Source: Apostichopus japonicus
Lineage: Eukaryota > Echinodermata > Holothuroidea > Aspidochirotida > Stichopodidae
DNA length: 64,000 nt
Assembly (NCBI RefSeq): GCF_037975245.1
Contig: NC_092582.1
Location: 3,876,501 to 3,940,500, forward strand
Direction of reading: 5' to 3'
A program made the translations under genes and the position numbers. The notes beneath the pieces were generated by a model. It was not told where the DNA came from. It did not search any database and saw only the letters and a program-made list of their open reading frames with translations. This document shows, piece after piece, positions 12,001-24,141 of the stretch (position 1 is its first letter; each line of letters opens with the position of its first letter).

Positions 12001-15000
12001 TCATATCTGGGAGCTCTCATTCTGTGAATCTGTGATGTCATAGTGCAAATAGGATAAGGAACCTTTATTTTCTCTTTCTTTTCCTTTTCATATTTTCAAG
12101 AGAGAATGTTAACAGTGTGTACACTTTAACCATCAGCATTTGCAAAACCATTCTTCACAACAGAAAGGAAGCACAGTAATAAATAAAGAGAAACATAAAG
12201 GCATGTAAGCACGTGTGGCTTGCTGGTGTCATATTTAGACTTGATCAAGTCCTCAGCCTAATTGTGAGTGTGAAGAAACATTCAATCTCTAAAATCTATC
12301 AACTGGCATAATGAGGATCAATATATGATAATATCCTAGGATATGATCCTAGGATATGATGATAGGATATGATACTAGGATATGATCCTAGGATATGATC
12401 ATAGGATAATAATAGGATGATCATAGGATCATATGGATCAATATTGCTGTTTTTTTTGTGTGTCCTGTGAGCACGTAGTTCGAGTATAACAGCTTGAGTA
12501 TTAGTACGAATCATTTGTACTGGTAGAGTATGTTCTCCTTGGTATGGCAATGAGTATCAGTACATGATAGTGTTCAAGTGCAAACATAAGATATATACTT
12601 TTTTTTGCTCTATTATATCTAAAACTATATTTCAAAATGGCACTCTTACCAGTACTGATATCCAAGATGGTGAGTATATGGTACAGGAAAAGTGGAGTAA
12701 GAATACGGACTCACTACAAGTAAGCTATAGTGAGTACATCTCAAGCCGACAAAGACTGAATAGCATTACCAACTATGTTTGTGGGACAGACAGCAACAGA
12801 ATTTTTAGGAACATGTCATGTTTGGCTACAGAGACAAGTGCAGAGGATCTCACCATTGCAATTGTACGTATTTAAGATCCTCCTGAAAGCAGGAACTTGC
12901 GAAGAAGCCATCATTGGCTTATCAAAGCCGCTCTGACCAGAGTCAGTCTCTTAGATTCATATTTAACGTCCTCTGATTATGAATTGTCAATTGCAAACAA
13001 CTCTGTAACTGGACGACATACATTAAACTTGGAGTGACTCGAACTCGGGACCTTATGATTGAAAGGCACCGGCGTTAACCGCTGAGCTAACACTTCTATA
13101 CAATTCATGGTCAATCGTTTATGATTATCTTGTTTTCCTTCTTGACTTGTTTTCATTTCCCAGCAATACAGGACAAGAATCAATAAATAAATTGACCAAG
13201 GATAATTACATCCAAAAGTTGTCTAGAGAATCTCTTACAATGAAAGTGATGGAGGAAGTGTTAGAAGAGGAAATCTACCAATCGTCAAGTGAGTTTATGA
13301 GTTGCTAGGCTCTAAGTTTATTTCCATGCATATGCATATGCATATGCATGTCCTGCGTTTCTAATGAAAGAAAGAATTTGAAATGAAAGAAAGAATTTGA
13401 AGCAAAAATGGCTAACTGATCTGCATTCAGTATGCCAGTCACTACAGCTACATGTTTTAGAACATACTTGTAAGTGTACTGTAGGCCTGTTTGCTTCCAT
13501 AAATAAATATGTATTTGATTTGGCCTACCATTGCCTGTGATCTTTTCCAGCTTCATATGAACTATATTGAAATTTGCTTGTTGTGTCAATGTTAAAAACT
13601 GTATTAATGATATATGTGTGGTTTCTAAGTAGTTATAGGTACATATGTAGTAAATTTTTCAAGGAGTCATTTTGCGTTACTAAAAGTGCAGTATTTAGGT
13701 AATTTATGTCTTCTGATGCTATATGGTCTACACGATTGTCTTGTTGGCCCCATCAGTGCTTTGTGAATTAACAAACGCACATGCACTAGGGAAGGAATAT
13801 CAATGCCAAAAATATTCTAACACCGTAACACCCAGCCTGGCACACTACATATACTGGAAGCATGGATTTCTTCCTTTGTTAAAAGAGTATTATAATTGTT
13901 GCTTTTCTGTCAGAAAATCAAAGAATTGAGTCTTACTTGATTAACTTTAGGATTGCTTCTGAGGAGCTTATACTCAAAGTTCAGTAGTATTGTCAAGTTT
14001 CGTCAACAAATATGCTAGCAAGTTGAATAATGGTAACAGCTTGCTCAAAAGTTTGACAAGATTTTTCAGTATCATCATAAAGAAAAGTTCACTCATTGAT
14101 TAGATGTTCAACATGAAACAACCCCCTCCTAATCATCTGAGGATAATGTGGAGGGATGAGAACCTCTAGGACAGTACTTCTCAACCGGGTCCTTGTGGAC
14201 CCCCAGGGGGGGGGACTGAAAAGTCTAATGGGTGAATTCAGAAGAAAGAGGGAAGTGGTGGGGGGCGGGGCATCCGCTCTGGGGAGCAGACTCTTTTTAT
14301 AGTGCTTGTGAGGGTCCCATTAATCATTTATCTGTAGGCTGTATGTCAGTGCTTGACTTTGGTATTCTAGATCTCACCTACTGAGGAATCATTAAGGCTT
14401 TTCTCCGAAACTGAGCATTGCGTTGAAGTAGTTACCTAAGCAGGTTTAATAAGGGTCTTGTTTTGCATGAAGGTTTTTGAATCTTACAGATGTATGAACT
14501 GATGGTTGTTTACCTTAAAGGGCATTGGTATCCTCTCCAAATATGCTAGATAAAAAAAAACATTTTCAAATGTTTTGCGGAATAGAGTTAACGGTCTAGA
14601 ACCTAGTACTGCATTCAGTACATATGACATGTATAAACATCAGTGGTTGCAAAGAGGAAAGAAATCAGTCAATCATTTTTTTTTTTTTTTTTGTAATCTC
14701 AATAATATAGTGTTAGCAACTTCATGAATGCTAACATTTGACAGCAATCAATATTGTAAGACATTAATTTTGTCTCTCTTTGTTTTGACAGATACTGGAT
14801 TAAGCAACAGTAAACTTATCGATAAGTTCTACATCAGTTACTTCTTGCCATTTTTACCGCTGGAGAAAACACACGTCAGAAAGTGTATAGCGAGGACTCT
14901 CAGGCAGAGACTCGGAAACTCGTTTCAGCGTGACCTCGTTGATGATGTCATGGAGGAATTGTCATTCCATGATCCTGATCAAAACTTTTCTCACAAAGGT

Positions 15001-15072
15001 TGCAAAAATGTAGATGAAAAGGTGAACTACATTTTAGGTAGGGATGTCCTTAAACAAAAGTTAGAGCTGTGA
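9021..15072 (+). CDS. Torsin AAA+ ATPase, copy 2 (complete, five exons)
   Basis: Exons 9021-9180, 11189-11451, 11649-11824, 13164-13288 and 14792-15072 join in phases 1/0/2/1 and give 334 aa, close to human TOR1A (332 aa). Exon 1 encodes a signal peptide (hydrophobic VIVVVFGL near residue 12) and a YCWGFECC cysteine cluster like the torsin YC...ECC segment. Walker A is GSCGTGKS (about 95-102): serine replaces the asparagine usual in torsins, restoring the general AAA+ form. Walker B is LFVFEEVD (about 159-166), with Glu where Asp is standard; the catalytic Glu is kept. PFLPLE and the KGCKNV motif are present. The exon-4 segment after sensor 1 is strongly diverged (KLTKDNYIQKLSRESL). The C-terminus is KLEL, which does not match the strict KDEL-type pattern. 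Expected in the ER/nuclear-envelope lumen. The gene is probably functional (no stops, all junctions in phase), but its ATPase behaviour may differ. Confidence 0.93.
10217..10461 (-). pseudogene. Possible LTR-retrotransposon pol C-terminal remnant
   Basis: Two overlapping minus-strand frames in torsin copy 2 intron 1 hold a proline/arginine-rich stretch (QPNQPDRPVGPPEEATHRVR then QPRFHVTYDLGY). It resembles the poorly conserved tail that follows the integrase in Gypsy-type elements. No protease, RT or integrase motif is visible nearby and no LTRs were found, so this is a weak call. The GC content is clearly above that of the surrounding intron. Confidence 0.25.
12325..12445. repeat. Self-complementary tandem repeat (CCTAGGATATGAT)
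   Basis: About eight degenerate copies of a 13-14 bp unit containing TAGGATATGAT, several with the palindrome ATCCTAGGAT. Because the unit is nearly its own complement, the array can form alternative hairpins on either strand. It lies in torsin copy 2 intron 3. Confidence 0.8.
13030..13100 (-). repeat. tRNA-like SINE fragment
   Basis: The minus strand shows box A TTAGCTCAGCGG and, 30 bases on, box B GAGTTCGAGTC. It is 65 bp upstream of torsin copy 2 exon 4 (13164), close to the likely branch point region. There are no matching acceptor stem ends, so it is a tRNA-derived repeat. Confidence 0.5.
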
Positions 15073-15240
15073 AGGCGAAACTGTCGTACGTACTTCATGA
15101 GCCAGCTTTGAGAATTTTTTCCCCCCTGGATTAAATAATCAACAACCCCCCCCCCACCCCCCTCCATGACTGAATGTATTTCCCCATACTGACGATGGAG
15201 TGTAGAGGTGAAATGTTGCATTCTGTGGCATATTTTAGAC

Positions 15241-15277
15241 AATAAATTAGGTCTCAATGGAAGGTTGTGCTAATAAA
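15241..15277 (+). terminator. Polyadenylation signals of torsin copy 2
   Basis: Two AATAAA hexamers (15241-15246 and 15272-15277) lie 170-205 bp after the torsin copy 2 stop codon, on the coding strand. They are the first AATAAA matches downstream and fit a short 3' UTR. Confidence 0.55.
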
Positions 15278-18200
15278 TGCTTTTGAAAACATTTTCCTTC
15301 CAAATTTTGCACCCAACAGGCACTAAATCTGCTTTATTTCACTCAAACAACTAGGGTACTGTTTAATCATTTGATAGGTCTTTATACCTTTATTGATACC
15401 AAACTCCCATACCAAAGAGGTTTGTTAGCTTTCAGTTTGATCATTTCTTAGCCTTTTTAAAGAAACACTCCATTGCTTTATCAAAGTTGAAGGGGCAGCA
15501 CAGGAAACTGCTGTAAATACATCCCATCATTTCCCCAAATGGTTAAAGATATGTGGAGATAGTGCAATGACTTAATAGCAATAACATATTGGTTTGAAAC
15601 ATTTTGAAGTGCTATTCTAGACCAGGGAACCCATACTTTGGACGTGATGTTTTTGAACATATCTGTCAATTTACTACTCATTTATGACTTGTTTATTCAA
15701 AATGCTTCAAAGTACTAAGAGTTCCTAGAACCCCATTTGTGTTCTTCAGGGTATCTATGAATTGTGAAAAGACATTTCATTGGTAATCTTGCCTGATCCA
15801 ATGATTGTATTGAATGATTACCTATTGTCTCAAGAGTACTTCACAAAAATAATTAAGCCTATATTAAATGAAGTGTTTATTGTAGCCATCAAAAAGTAGC
15901 AGGTTTTCTTATTAATTTTTATTTTGATGTTAGAAATGTTATGTTGCAATATTTTTCTGCATGTTTGTGCAGATCTTCAAGGTAAAGTTGTTTTTGGTTA
16001 TACACAGCTGACATTCTGTAGGGATTGACAAACAAATCCTAAGAGAATAAGAAGGTTGCTTGTATCAGTGGAGGCAAAAAGAGATCTTGATACCATTAAA
16101 ACTATCAACAGATTGCTTGTGATTAATCTTTCACAGTTATGTTGAAATCTTAAAAGATCAACCAAACAAAAGGTAGGAGGCAAGTAGTGATACAAGAAGT
16201 GAATGGGGTGTTGGAGGGGGGTTGTAGGGGGTGGGTGAGCGGGTGGGGAAATGTCCGGATTACTATAGTTTGTGTGCAGCCTTCATGATTATAAGATTAT
16301 GCACTATTCCATCACCCATTTCATGGCTGTTGCTACCGGATACTGATAAATTTGTAATGATCTGAAATTTGTAAAAAAAAGTAGAAATACATTATAGAAA
16401 TTTATTTGCCAACACTTGTATTTTATTTGACTGTTGACAAAGCAGTATAGTAATCTAAACTCTTCCATATGCCTTAGCAGGCTAGGTGTTGGTCAGCCAG
16501 TTTGGGAAAAAATATTCCATACTGGGTTTGTATGTGTACTTGTATGAGTAAACAGATTTCTACCAGATAATGGGGTAGGAACTGTTTATATTATCAATAC
16601 AAGTGCTTGGAGCAATTTAATTATAGGAGGACAGTAAAGGGTGGTATCAGAAATGGAAAAACTTTCCAAATTGCATATTGTTGGTAAATCTGCTGTGAAA
16701 GTGTTAAAGGCATTGGGATAGGTGCCAATGTCTGCTTTGAAAAGAACTAAATTTTGCTCAATTGAACCTCCCGTGTGGCATGAATACTTCAAAGCGTTCA
16801 ATGTAGTTTGGGCTATAGATGAAGGGCGAGGGATGTTAAAGAATGCAACCATCTGCTTAAACCTACATACAGTTGTTTGATCACCCATCTCACTCCTCAC
16901 AATATCTCAATATCAGAATCATTTAAGACACATTCTATCTGTAACTGTATTTATTTCCTTCATCAACACTATAACAATGCATTCACAACAGAATGCATAA
17001 TCAGATTCCCAATGCTCTTTACCTTTAATTTATTAAAACTAAAGGAACCCTTCACCACCAACTTCCAACCTCAGTCATTGACATCAGAGTCAATGGCATT
17101 GCAAGAATTACCATAATATTCAAAATTATAATTAATTGGGGACACTTCTGATAAATACATTGCTATGAGGACATGCAAATTAATGGTAACTTATACTAAA
17201 CATATGCACACAAGGCTAACCAGAACACTACAAATAACAGTAAGGTCCCTCTACTGCATATCTTGGATTGACACCTCCACATCCTCATAGCATATAGTTT
17301 GAGAAAAGAAATACATGTATGCATTTTTCAAATTTAGTAAATATTTTGTGCATGCATCTTGCAACAACTGAGTAATTGTCATTATGACAATTCAGCTGAA
17401 AATGTGTTTCTCTACCTCATATATCCACACAGGGGAAATAATATCGCTAAGAATAAGGGGGCATTTTGATAAAAAATTCAAAACAAAAAAAAACATCGAC
17501 AGCTAAGCAAACATTCCAAAGGTATCACTTTGAAGGATAAATCAACAAGAAGATTATCGGAGGAAAATAAAAGCATTTTAAGAACATCTTCCAAGATAGC
17601 ATCGCAGACTGCTTTACTGTTATATAACTTGCTGGAAGAATCAAGGGTTTTAGACAATCAAAATAGGTTACATTGAATCAATCATATCTCAAGCTAGGTA
17701 CGAGATATTAAGATGGGGTTTCAAATACCAGTGTGGAATATTTTTCTCTTGTAGGTATGTGTTTTATTGTATGCCATTGGTGCATACGTTTCAATTTCGA
17801 CACCTAGTTGGTCCATATGTACTATATTGCATATATATAGCTGTATGGATAGTAGTTCTATTGATATACAGAAACACCCCTCTCCCCCCCCCCCCCCACC
17901 CCTCTTTAAGTAATCAAGATGATGACCAAATAAATTGCAACTTTAAAACTTACACATACTTGAAAGGTATCAAAACAAAACAACAAAAGCATCATATCAA
18001 ACACGAATTGTGACTTTTCTCAGTTTTCTGTGCTAGTGCAGCTATGTGTATTACACTCATCAGGGAATAATTAGTGTTCAAAGTTTTTCTAGCATTTATG
18101 AAGGCTCTGAAGTTGGTCACTCATGGCATACTATTGTTCCTGTGTAGAAAACTGCTATTCATCTTCACTCTTGTATATATAGCTACTTGACCTTTTTGTA

Positions 18201-18723
18201 TAGCATTTTGAAATTCGATACTGGATAGATTACTTCCTGGTCTAGCCATTTTAATATGAAACTGCAGACAAACATTCCTCAAAAACATTTCCCTTTCACA
18301 CATACTGTATATATGTGAGAAATGGTTTCAATAGTAGCACACCAGTGAATTTTAGGTTCTAAATCTGCATGTATCTTGAATCTTCTCTCTCACATGTAAA
18401 TAAATTTGTGCATACAAATTTTTGTTTCACTCTCAAATTTTATAATTTAATATTATGTACAATTTTTCAAATAAAACTCTCTGTTCCATCACATAATACA
18501 TATATACCACCATAAATATACCACCATAAATAAACCCTTATCAGTGACCTTAAACCAGCAATAGTTGCAACATATTTGAGGTGGCTATATATATAATCAC
18601 TGTAACTGCTAGGTGACATCTTTTGCAGAATCATGAAGATAATCTCGTATCAGAATGGAAAGTTGCTTTCAGAAGCATCGTCACCACAGTGGCTATCTGT
18701 CGAAGCTCTCTCCTCCACAGTCG
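15278..18723. other. Intergenic stretch between convergent genes; no gene recognised
   Basis: Separates the 3' ends of torsin copy 2 (+) and ISCA1 (-). AT-rich, with C-runs (15148-15157, 17884-17897) and a G-rich stretch at 16210-16245. The longest frame (16586-16900, minus) has no recognisable domain. Part of it may be ISCA1 3' UTR. Confidence 0.5.
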
Positions 18724-21700
18724 CTATAAGTTGAAGCTCTCTCCACACCCGCATGTTCCTTTAATGTTCGGGTTATTGAAAACAAACTCGCTGGTTAGTT
18801 TACTCTCTATATAGTCCATCTCTGTACCTAACAGTGTTAGCTGAGCTTTTGAGTCGATAAACACATGGACTCCTGAAACAGAAAAATAGAAAATGCAAAT
18901 ACAAATGCAAATCAAACTTAGTTTCGTATTTTGGTCGACCAGAGAGCACAAATTTAAAGGTAAAGTTAATCTCCCCTGAGGCCCTGAAATATCAAAACTA
19001 CAAGTAGAATAAAATACAATTATATAATCAAAATAAAATAATATAAAATACAAATGAGAGAACAATGAAAAAAAAAAACATGACATAAAATTAGGCAATA
19101 GATAATCGAGAGACTGTAAAGCCTGCCATACACTGTACGACTTTCTCCCGACCCGACTCAACTTCACCGTCAGTAAGTGGAAAATCTTTGATGGTTAAGA
19201 CTTATAGTCCTACGACTGACCACTGCACACTGATCAGGGCACGAACCAGGCTCTCTGCTGTTAAAGACCAGAGCTGGTTTAGGTAACATGAAAATGAATT
19301 ATCCTGTAATCGGTTAAATTTGTTAAAACTGTACAGTTTCAGTCATGAAACCACGCAAACACTGCATGACTGCCAGCGCAGAAAACTCTTCATGTTCGGT
19401 TTTCCCGCCTTAACACTGGCAAATGATGATCGGTCGTAGTCTTACACCCACGCACACTACCACCCTTCTATCCATGTCATGACAGTGGAGTTGTATGAAT
19501 AAACCACTTCATTAGTATTAATGGATACTAAAGGGAATGATCCCCTATTGCATTCACAGAAAAAAAAAGAAAAAAGAAGAAGCACAACCAGTTAGTCAAC
19601 TACTGTACATAGAGGTTGGTTCATCAGAGGGGGGGGGGGGGGGGGTGGAGGGAACCAGCCAAAGTATGGTAATGCATTTCACCAGCCAATCTCAAAAAGT
19701 GTGAAATAAATCCCAACGGGAGCTTAACTCGATACTTGGAAAAACAATCAACAAATCGTGTGGCCTGCAAACCTTTTGTCTTCCCAAGAAGAATGGGGGT
19801 TGGGGTTGGGAGGGGGCACTACATAGCAACATACACTTTGACAATGTACACATAGTGAACACTCTGATTAAACACCCCCCCCCCCCCCCCCCCGATGGGC
19901 TCAAAGTTCCAGCTCTCTCGATTGCTTTATTCTTTTTAATTTGCAATCAATTTCCATTACTTCTTGCCAATGATTTCATATCATGTCCTGATCAGTTTCA
20001 GTTAAAGATTTTCTCAGCCCAAAAAACTTTTAATTTAAAGAAAGCAACTCAGTCCAACTGCAATTTGCAAAGAGAACTGTTTATGTAACTTGAACAAGAT
20101 GGAAAGAAATTGAAAATTTCAGAATACATGATAGGATAATAAACTCACCATCTTGTTTCACTTCTTCATCAAATTTAGCTTTCTCCTTTGCATAGTCCAG
20201 AGTGTAAGTGAGTCCATTACATCCTCTGGTTTTGACACCAACTCTTAGTCCAATAACTTCTGGTTCACTTTGCATTAGTGACTTTATTTTAGTGACTGCA
20301 GACTGTGTCTGAAAATACAGTATGTACAAGATTGAAATAACTTCATTTATCTACGATCATTCAGCATGTTCTTCAAAGCAAAAGTAAAATTTTGACTGTA
20401 AATTTACATTTAGACCTGGAATGAGGGACCAACATAATCATTGAACTACCCCTCAAGGAGATTTAAGGATACATAGCATATATCCTGAAGGTGACTACTG
20501 CATCTCTTATCCTTTAACAGAGGGGCAGGAACTACAAATATACAGCTCATTAAAATATCAATGGGGTCAAAGAGGAGGGAGACTCTCATCTTCCGTTAAC
20601 CTCTAAATGTGTGATGACGTCATAAATTTATGTAAACAGTGTTAGATTTAAGCATATGCTGTGCTTAACTTTAAGGTCATTTTTCTTGTTTATGGCACAA
20701 AAAAACAGACATGATGTGAGTGTATGTGTTCAAAGGGAAACCATGACCATCAGAACTGCTAGTGTTCTTGGAATTCTGGAAACAAACACATGATTTTTCT
20801 TTTCTATGAAATTCACATCAATAAGCTTTTCTCATGTAGGCATTTGTAATTGTTTGCAGCCAATATCAGAAGAAGGAACAACAGGGTAAGTTGTCAGTTA
20901 GGAGGACGGTCAATAGCTGGCCTACAGTTATAGCAAAAAAGAGCTTTAGACTGACAACAAGAGATGGCATATCACTGTTCCAGTTGATATATGTAACACT
21001 GCTGATATCATAACTCATTCATGAAAGAGGAATAGAGGATATATTGCATTCATTTAGAAGGGTGTTGCCAGCAATGTTGTTGAGTAAGGGAAGATTGCCG
21101 AAACTATTAAGAGAAAACCAATAAAGATTGTTGTAAATTAATCATAACAAAATTGTACTTAATTTTCAAAATAACAAAACAAAGCAACCTTAAATAACCT
21201 GATCGGCCGGTAAAACGAAATCTGTTAATTATACATATCCCACCCCAAAAATGCGTCCTTCCCAGCGCAAGTCCTAGATGATTTTGTCTATTTAAATAAA
21301 ACCTCAAGAATCATAAGCAATAAATGCACAATGTTAATGCCTGCCCAAAGATAACCTAGGTCCAATGTTACTTGATTATTATGTAGCCAAGCCTAACAGC
21401 ATAAGTTATTATGTTGATTAGGCCTTCCTGTTACATATAGAAGACTAAATTATTAACCTATGCAAAAAACTTAAGGTTACAAATGAGCTTTATCTTCAGT
21501 GAAATATTCTATTGATTGTGTGAGTAACAAATATGAATTGATATGCGACAATTGGCAATGAGCTATATCACTTTTATAGCCATGTTACATTCATATATTT
21601 AACAACATAATGAATGGAAATATGAAGGTTTGGATGGATTAACAACAAATTTAAATCATTTAAATTGTGTGCTGGAGTACAATAATACTAGCATAAAGTA

Positions 21701-22240
21701 ATAAAAGATATCACAAAATGGCTTCAGCTAATTAAAGAGCAATGCTGAGTATGACCTGGTGAGAACTTTCTGCTCCATGTTTGAAATTGTCATGGTTGGT
21801 TGCTCCGAGGCACCAGATTCCAAAGCTACAATCTAATTACCCCAACATTGAACAATGTCTGCAAATGGCATAGGCCTATATAACATGGAAACATAACAAT
21901 AGACTGATAAAGCCCATAAACAAAGGAGTGTATACCTACAAAATGCTAGCATGATCCAATCATGCAAATGCCTAATATTTGGCTAAACATTATGCTGATA
22001 AATGTTTCTAGTACATATTCAGAAGCATTGTTCTATATGACTGAAAACTGTTAGTGAACTGCGTCAGCCAGCCAGTGCAATACTGCTGGTATCTGTAACT
22101 AACGTAACATAGGCCTACGCTAAGGCCTATCATTATCAATGTAGGCTAAGTTGATTTACCAACACAAGGGCTGCCCGTGACGGTATCATTCGTTTGCCAC
22201 CCTTCATTGCCCGAACCGTCGCCCTGCCAAGCGCTGCCAT
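18724..22240 (-). CDS. ISCA1: Iron-sulfur cluster assembly 1 (A-type carrier)
   Basis: Minus-strand exons 22240-22160, 20308-20149 and 18872-18724 join in phases 0 and 1 with GT-AG sites and give 129 aa, exactly the human ISCA1 length. Exon 1 (27 codons) has a basic mitochondrial-targeting look (ATVRAM, RMIPSRAALVL). Exon 2 holds VGVKTRGCNGLTYTL with the first conserved cysteine. Exon 3 holds LTLLGTEMDY, EFVFNNPNIKG and the C-terminal CGCGESF with the other two conserved cysteines. ISCA1 works with ISCA2 and IBA57 in the mitochondrial matrix to make [4Fe-4S] clusters for proteins such as lipoyl synthase. The start is chosen by homology; an overlapping longer minus-strand frame at 22146-22451 is a shadow. 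A 981-bp inverted-repeat element starts 244 bp upstream of the ATG and carries a perfect CRE. Confidence 0.96.
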
Positions 22241-22556
22241 CTTTAAAATGTATCAGCTGGTCATTAACTTTGTATTTTCTGCGGTAATCACTGATGGTCT
22301 CATCTATATGTGAATTTGACCTAGCATTTTGTTCTTTGACGAGTATCTCACTATTACGTAAACACATATTAAAACGATTTGAGCAAGTGCATGCATCGAA
22401 AGTAAGATTACCTGGAAGAAGCACTCCACAGTACGAAAACGGACCAACCATGGAGGGTCATGTGACGGGCTCCTAGGCGATGTGGAAGCCACTAAATACT
22501 AACCCGCGTAGCGGTTCGGTTCATCGGTAACGATCCCGAGCGAGAATGATCTCACC

Positions 22557-22564
22557 TGACGTCA
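22557..22564. promoter_or_regulatory. CRE palindrome TGACGTCA inside the element upstream of ISCA1
   Basis: Perfect CREB/ATF site, 317 bp upstream of the ISCA1 start codon and inside the 981-bp element. A CACGTG E-box lies at about 22604. Function is inferred from the motif alone. Confidence 0.35.
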
Positions 22565-22806
22565 CAGTCTTGCATAACTACGTAGATGCACATGTTGTAC
22601 ATTTCACGTGTATAGTGCGGGTACGAGCTCGTGTAACACGTACGAATTGCCGGGCCAAGTCCCGCTCGCGATTAAGTAAAAGAGGGGAAAATAGGAGACA
22701 AGTACACAAATATATGCAAACGTTTCACGGTTTATTCTTGACATTTTAAGTTAACAAATGTATATAAGAAAGCTGCAATAAAGTACTGTTGTATTTATCT
22801 TTATAT

Positions 22807-23345
22807 CTCAAGTAGCAGGTCTCACAAGTTATTACACAGAGTTAACTAACCTCCAAGACCTGGTTGTGTACATATATCATTTTAAAAACTGTGAGTACCG
22901 TTTCAAACCCATATATCTATCTTCATCTCAAGTAACAGGTCTCACAAGTTATTACAGAGAGTCAACTATCCTCCAAGACCTGGTTGTGTACATATATCAT
23001 TTTAAAAACTGCAAGTACCGTTTCAAACCGCTATTATATCTATCTCTATCTCGTAGCAGGCCTCACAAGTTGTTACATAGAGTCAACTAACCTACAAGAC
23101 CTGGTTATTTACAAATATCATATTAAAAACTTCAAGTACCGTTGCAAACCGCTATTATATCTATCTCTATCTCGTAGCAGGCCCCACAAGTTGTTACATA
23201 GAGTCAACTAACCTCCAAGACCTGGTTGTGTACATATATCATTATAAAAACTACAAGTACCGTTTCAAACCGCTATTATATCTATCTCTATCTCGAGTAG
23301 CAGGTCTCACAAGTTATTACATAGAGTCAACTAACTTCCGAGACC
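22807..23345. repeat. 120-123 bp tandem repeat, about 4.5 copies
   Basis: The phrase 'caggtctcacaagttatt' (or close variants) begins at 22816, 22936, 23057, 23178 and 23301, so periods are 120, 121, 121 and 123 bp. Each unit also has 'agtcaactaacctccaagac', 'ctggttgtgtacatatatc' and 'aagtaccgtttcaaacc'. Short frames across it repeat with the units and are not genes. Confidence 0.92.
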
Positions 23346-23571
23346 TGGGCAAAATAACGTAATTCGGGAACCGAGAGCGCCGAGCACAGTTGCACCCGAA
23401 ACCGAGTTCCGAGGGCACTCGAAATGGTCCGACCCGCTGTAGGGGTTAGTATTTAGTGGCTTCCGCTAATAACACAAGTTAGTTCGACATCACCATAAAA
23501 AGCTCGATCTGCATGGAACTTGGCTATTATTCGAACATTTACTGTCAGAGTCATATAGATTGTATACGACG

Positions 23572-23881
23572 GACACTCCCATTGGCGTAGGAGGCGAGGG
23601 GGGGGGTACTGGAGGGGGGCTGGAGCCCCCAACCGAAAATTTTGGTGAAAATTCGGGCAATATGGTGAAAATTTTTCGGGCACCTACTAAAAGAAAAATA
23701 ATTTGCAATGTGTTTTTCAATGGTTAAACTGATATTATAATTATCATTATGATGTAATAACCGATGCATGTCTATATGATATGCACATTAACATGATTGG
23801 TTATATTTTTCGGGCAAGAGGTAACAGCCCCCCCCCCCCCCAAAAAATATCAAGTTGGGCTCCTACGCCTATGGACACTCC
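23572..23881. mobile_element. hAT-like MITE (294 bp) with perfect 8-bp target duplication
   Basis: The element spans 23580-23873. It begins CATTGGCGTAGGAG and ends CTCCTACGCCTATG (inverted repeats). GACACTCC at 23572-23579 is repeated exactly at 23874-23881. The interior is G/C-run rich with GAAAATT-rich filler and no gene. Confidence 0.85.
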
Positions 23882-24141
23882 TATCGTGTTAGGTGTGAAA
23901 ATGGCTACGAGCCTTGTGTTGAGAATCCTGTCGTCTGCTTCTCATGTCTATGAAAATTTGTGTACATAAGCTGCTTGTGTTCAGGCTACAGTTCGACTGT
24001 TTGGTGAGAAAACAAAATACTCAAAATGGCAATTTCGGAATTGAGAACTGCGTTTAAAAGTATAAAAATATACCACTTAGCTATATTACACTGTTCGAGT
24101 AGCTTAACAAGAAATGTGGTAGCTATAAGATCATGACATTA

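Larger units (their letters stand above)
22484..23464. mobile_element. 981-bp terminal-inverted-repeat element with internal minisatellite
   Basis: Perfect 22-bp inverted repeats bound the element: 22484-22505 (starts GGAAGCCACTAAATAC) and 23443-23464. The core is a tandem array (22807-23345) with GC-rich subterminal flanks. No transposase frame is present, so it is non-autonomous. I see no clear target-site duplication: left flank ends gatgt, right flank begins gctaa. It occupies the region immediately upstream of ISCA1. Confidence 0.75.

Noticed and set aside
16586-16900. 104-codon minus-strand frame in the torsin/ISCA1 interval
   Set aside because: No domain, no splice signals and no relation to ISCA1; possibly 3' UTR or intergenic chance frame.
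19125-19460. Possible transposon ends ('ccatacactgtacgacttt' and 'gatcggtcgtagtcttac')
   Set aside because: I could not find matching inverted ends or a target duplication.
22146-22451. 101-codon minus-strand frame over the ISCA1 start
   Set aside because: Shadow of ISCA1 exon 1 in another frame. The true frame (ATG at 22240) matches ISCA1 and splices in phase 0.
22807-23345. Regular repeat array that might suggest CRISPR
   Set aside because: The whole 120-bp unit is repeated, with no short repeat plus unique spacers, and the setting is eukaryotic. It is a minisatellite.
23898-23969. ATG reading MATSLVLRILSSASHV, resembling a targeting peptide
   Set aside because: The frame stops within 24 codons, no GT donor is in good context, and it lies just beside a transposon end.
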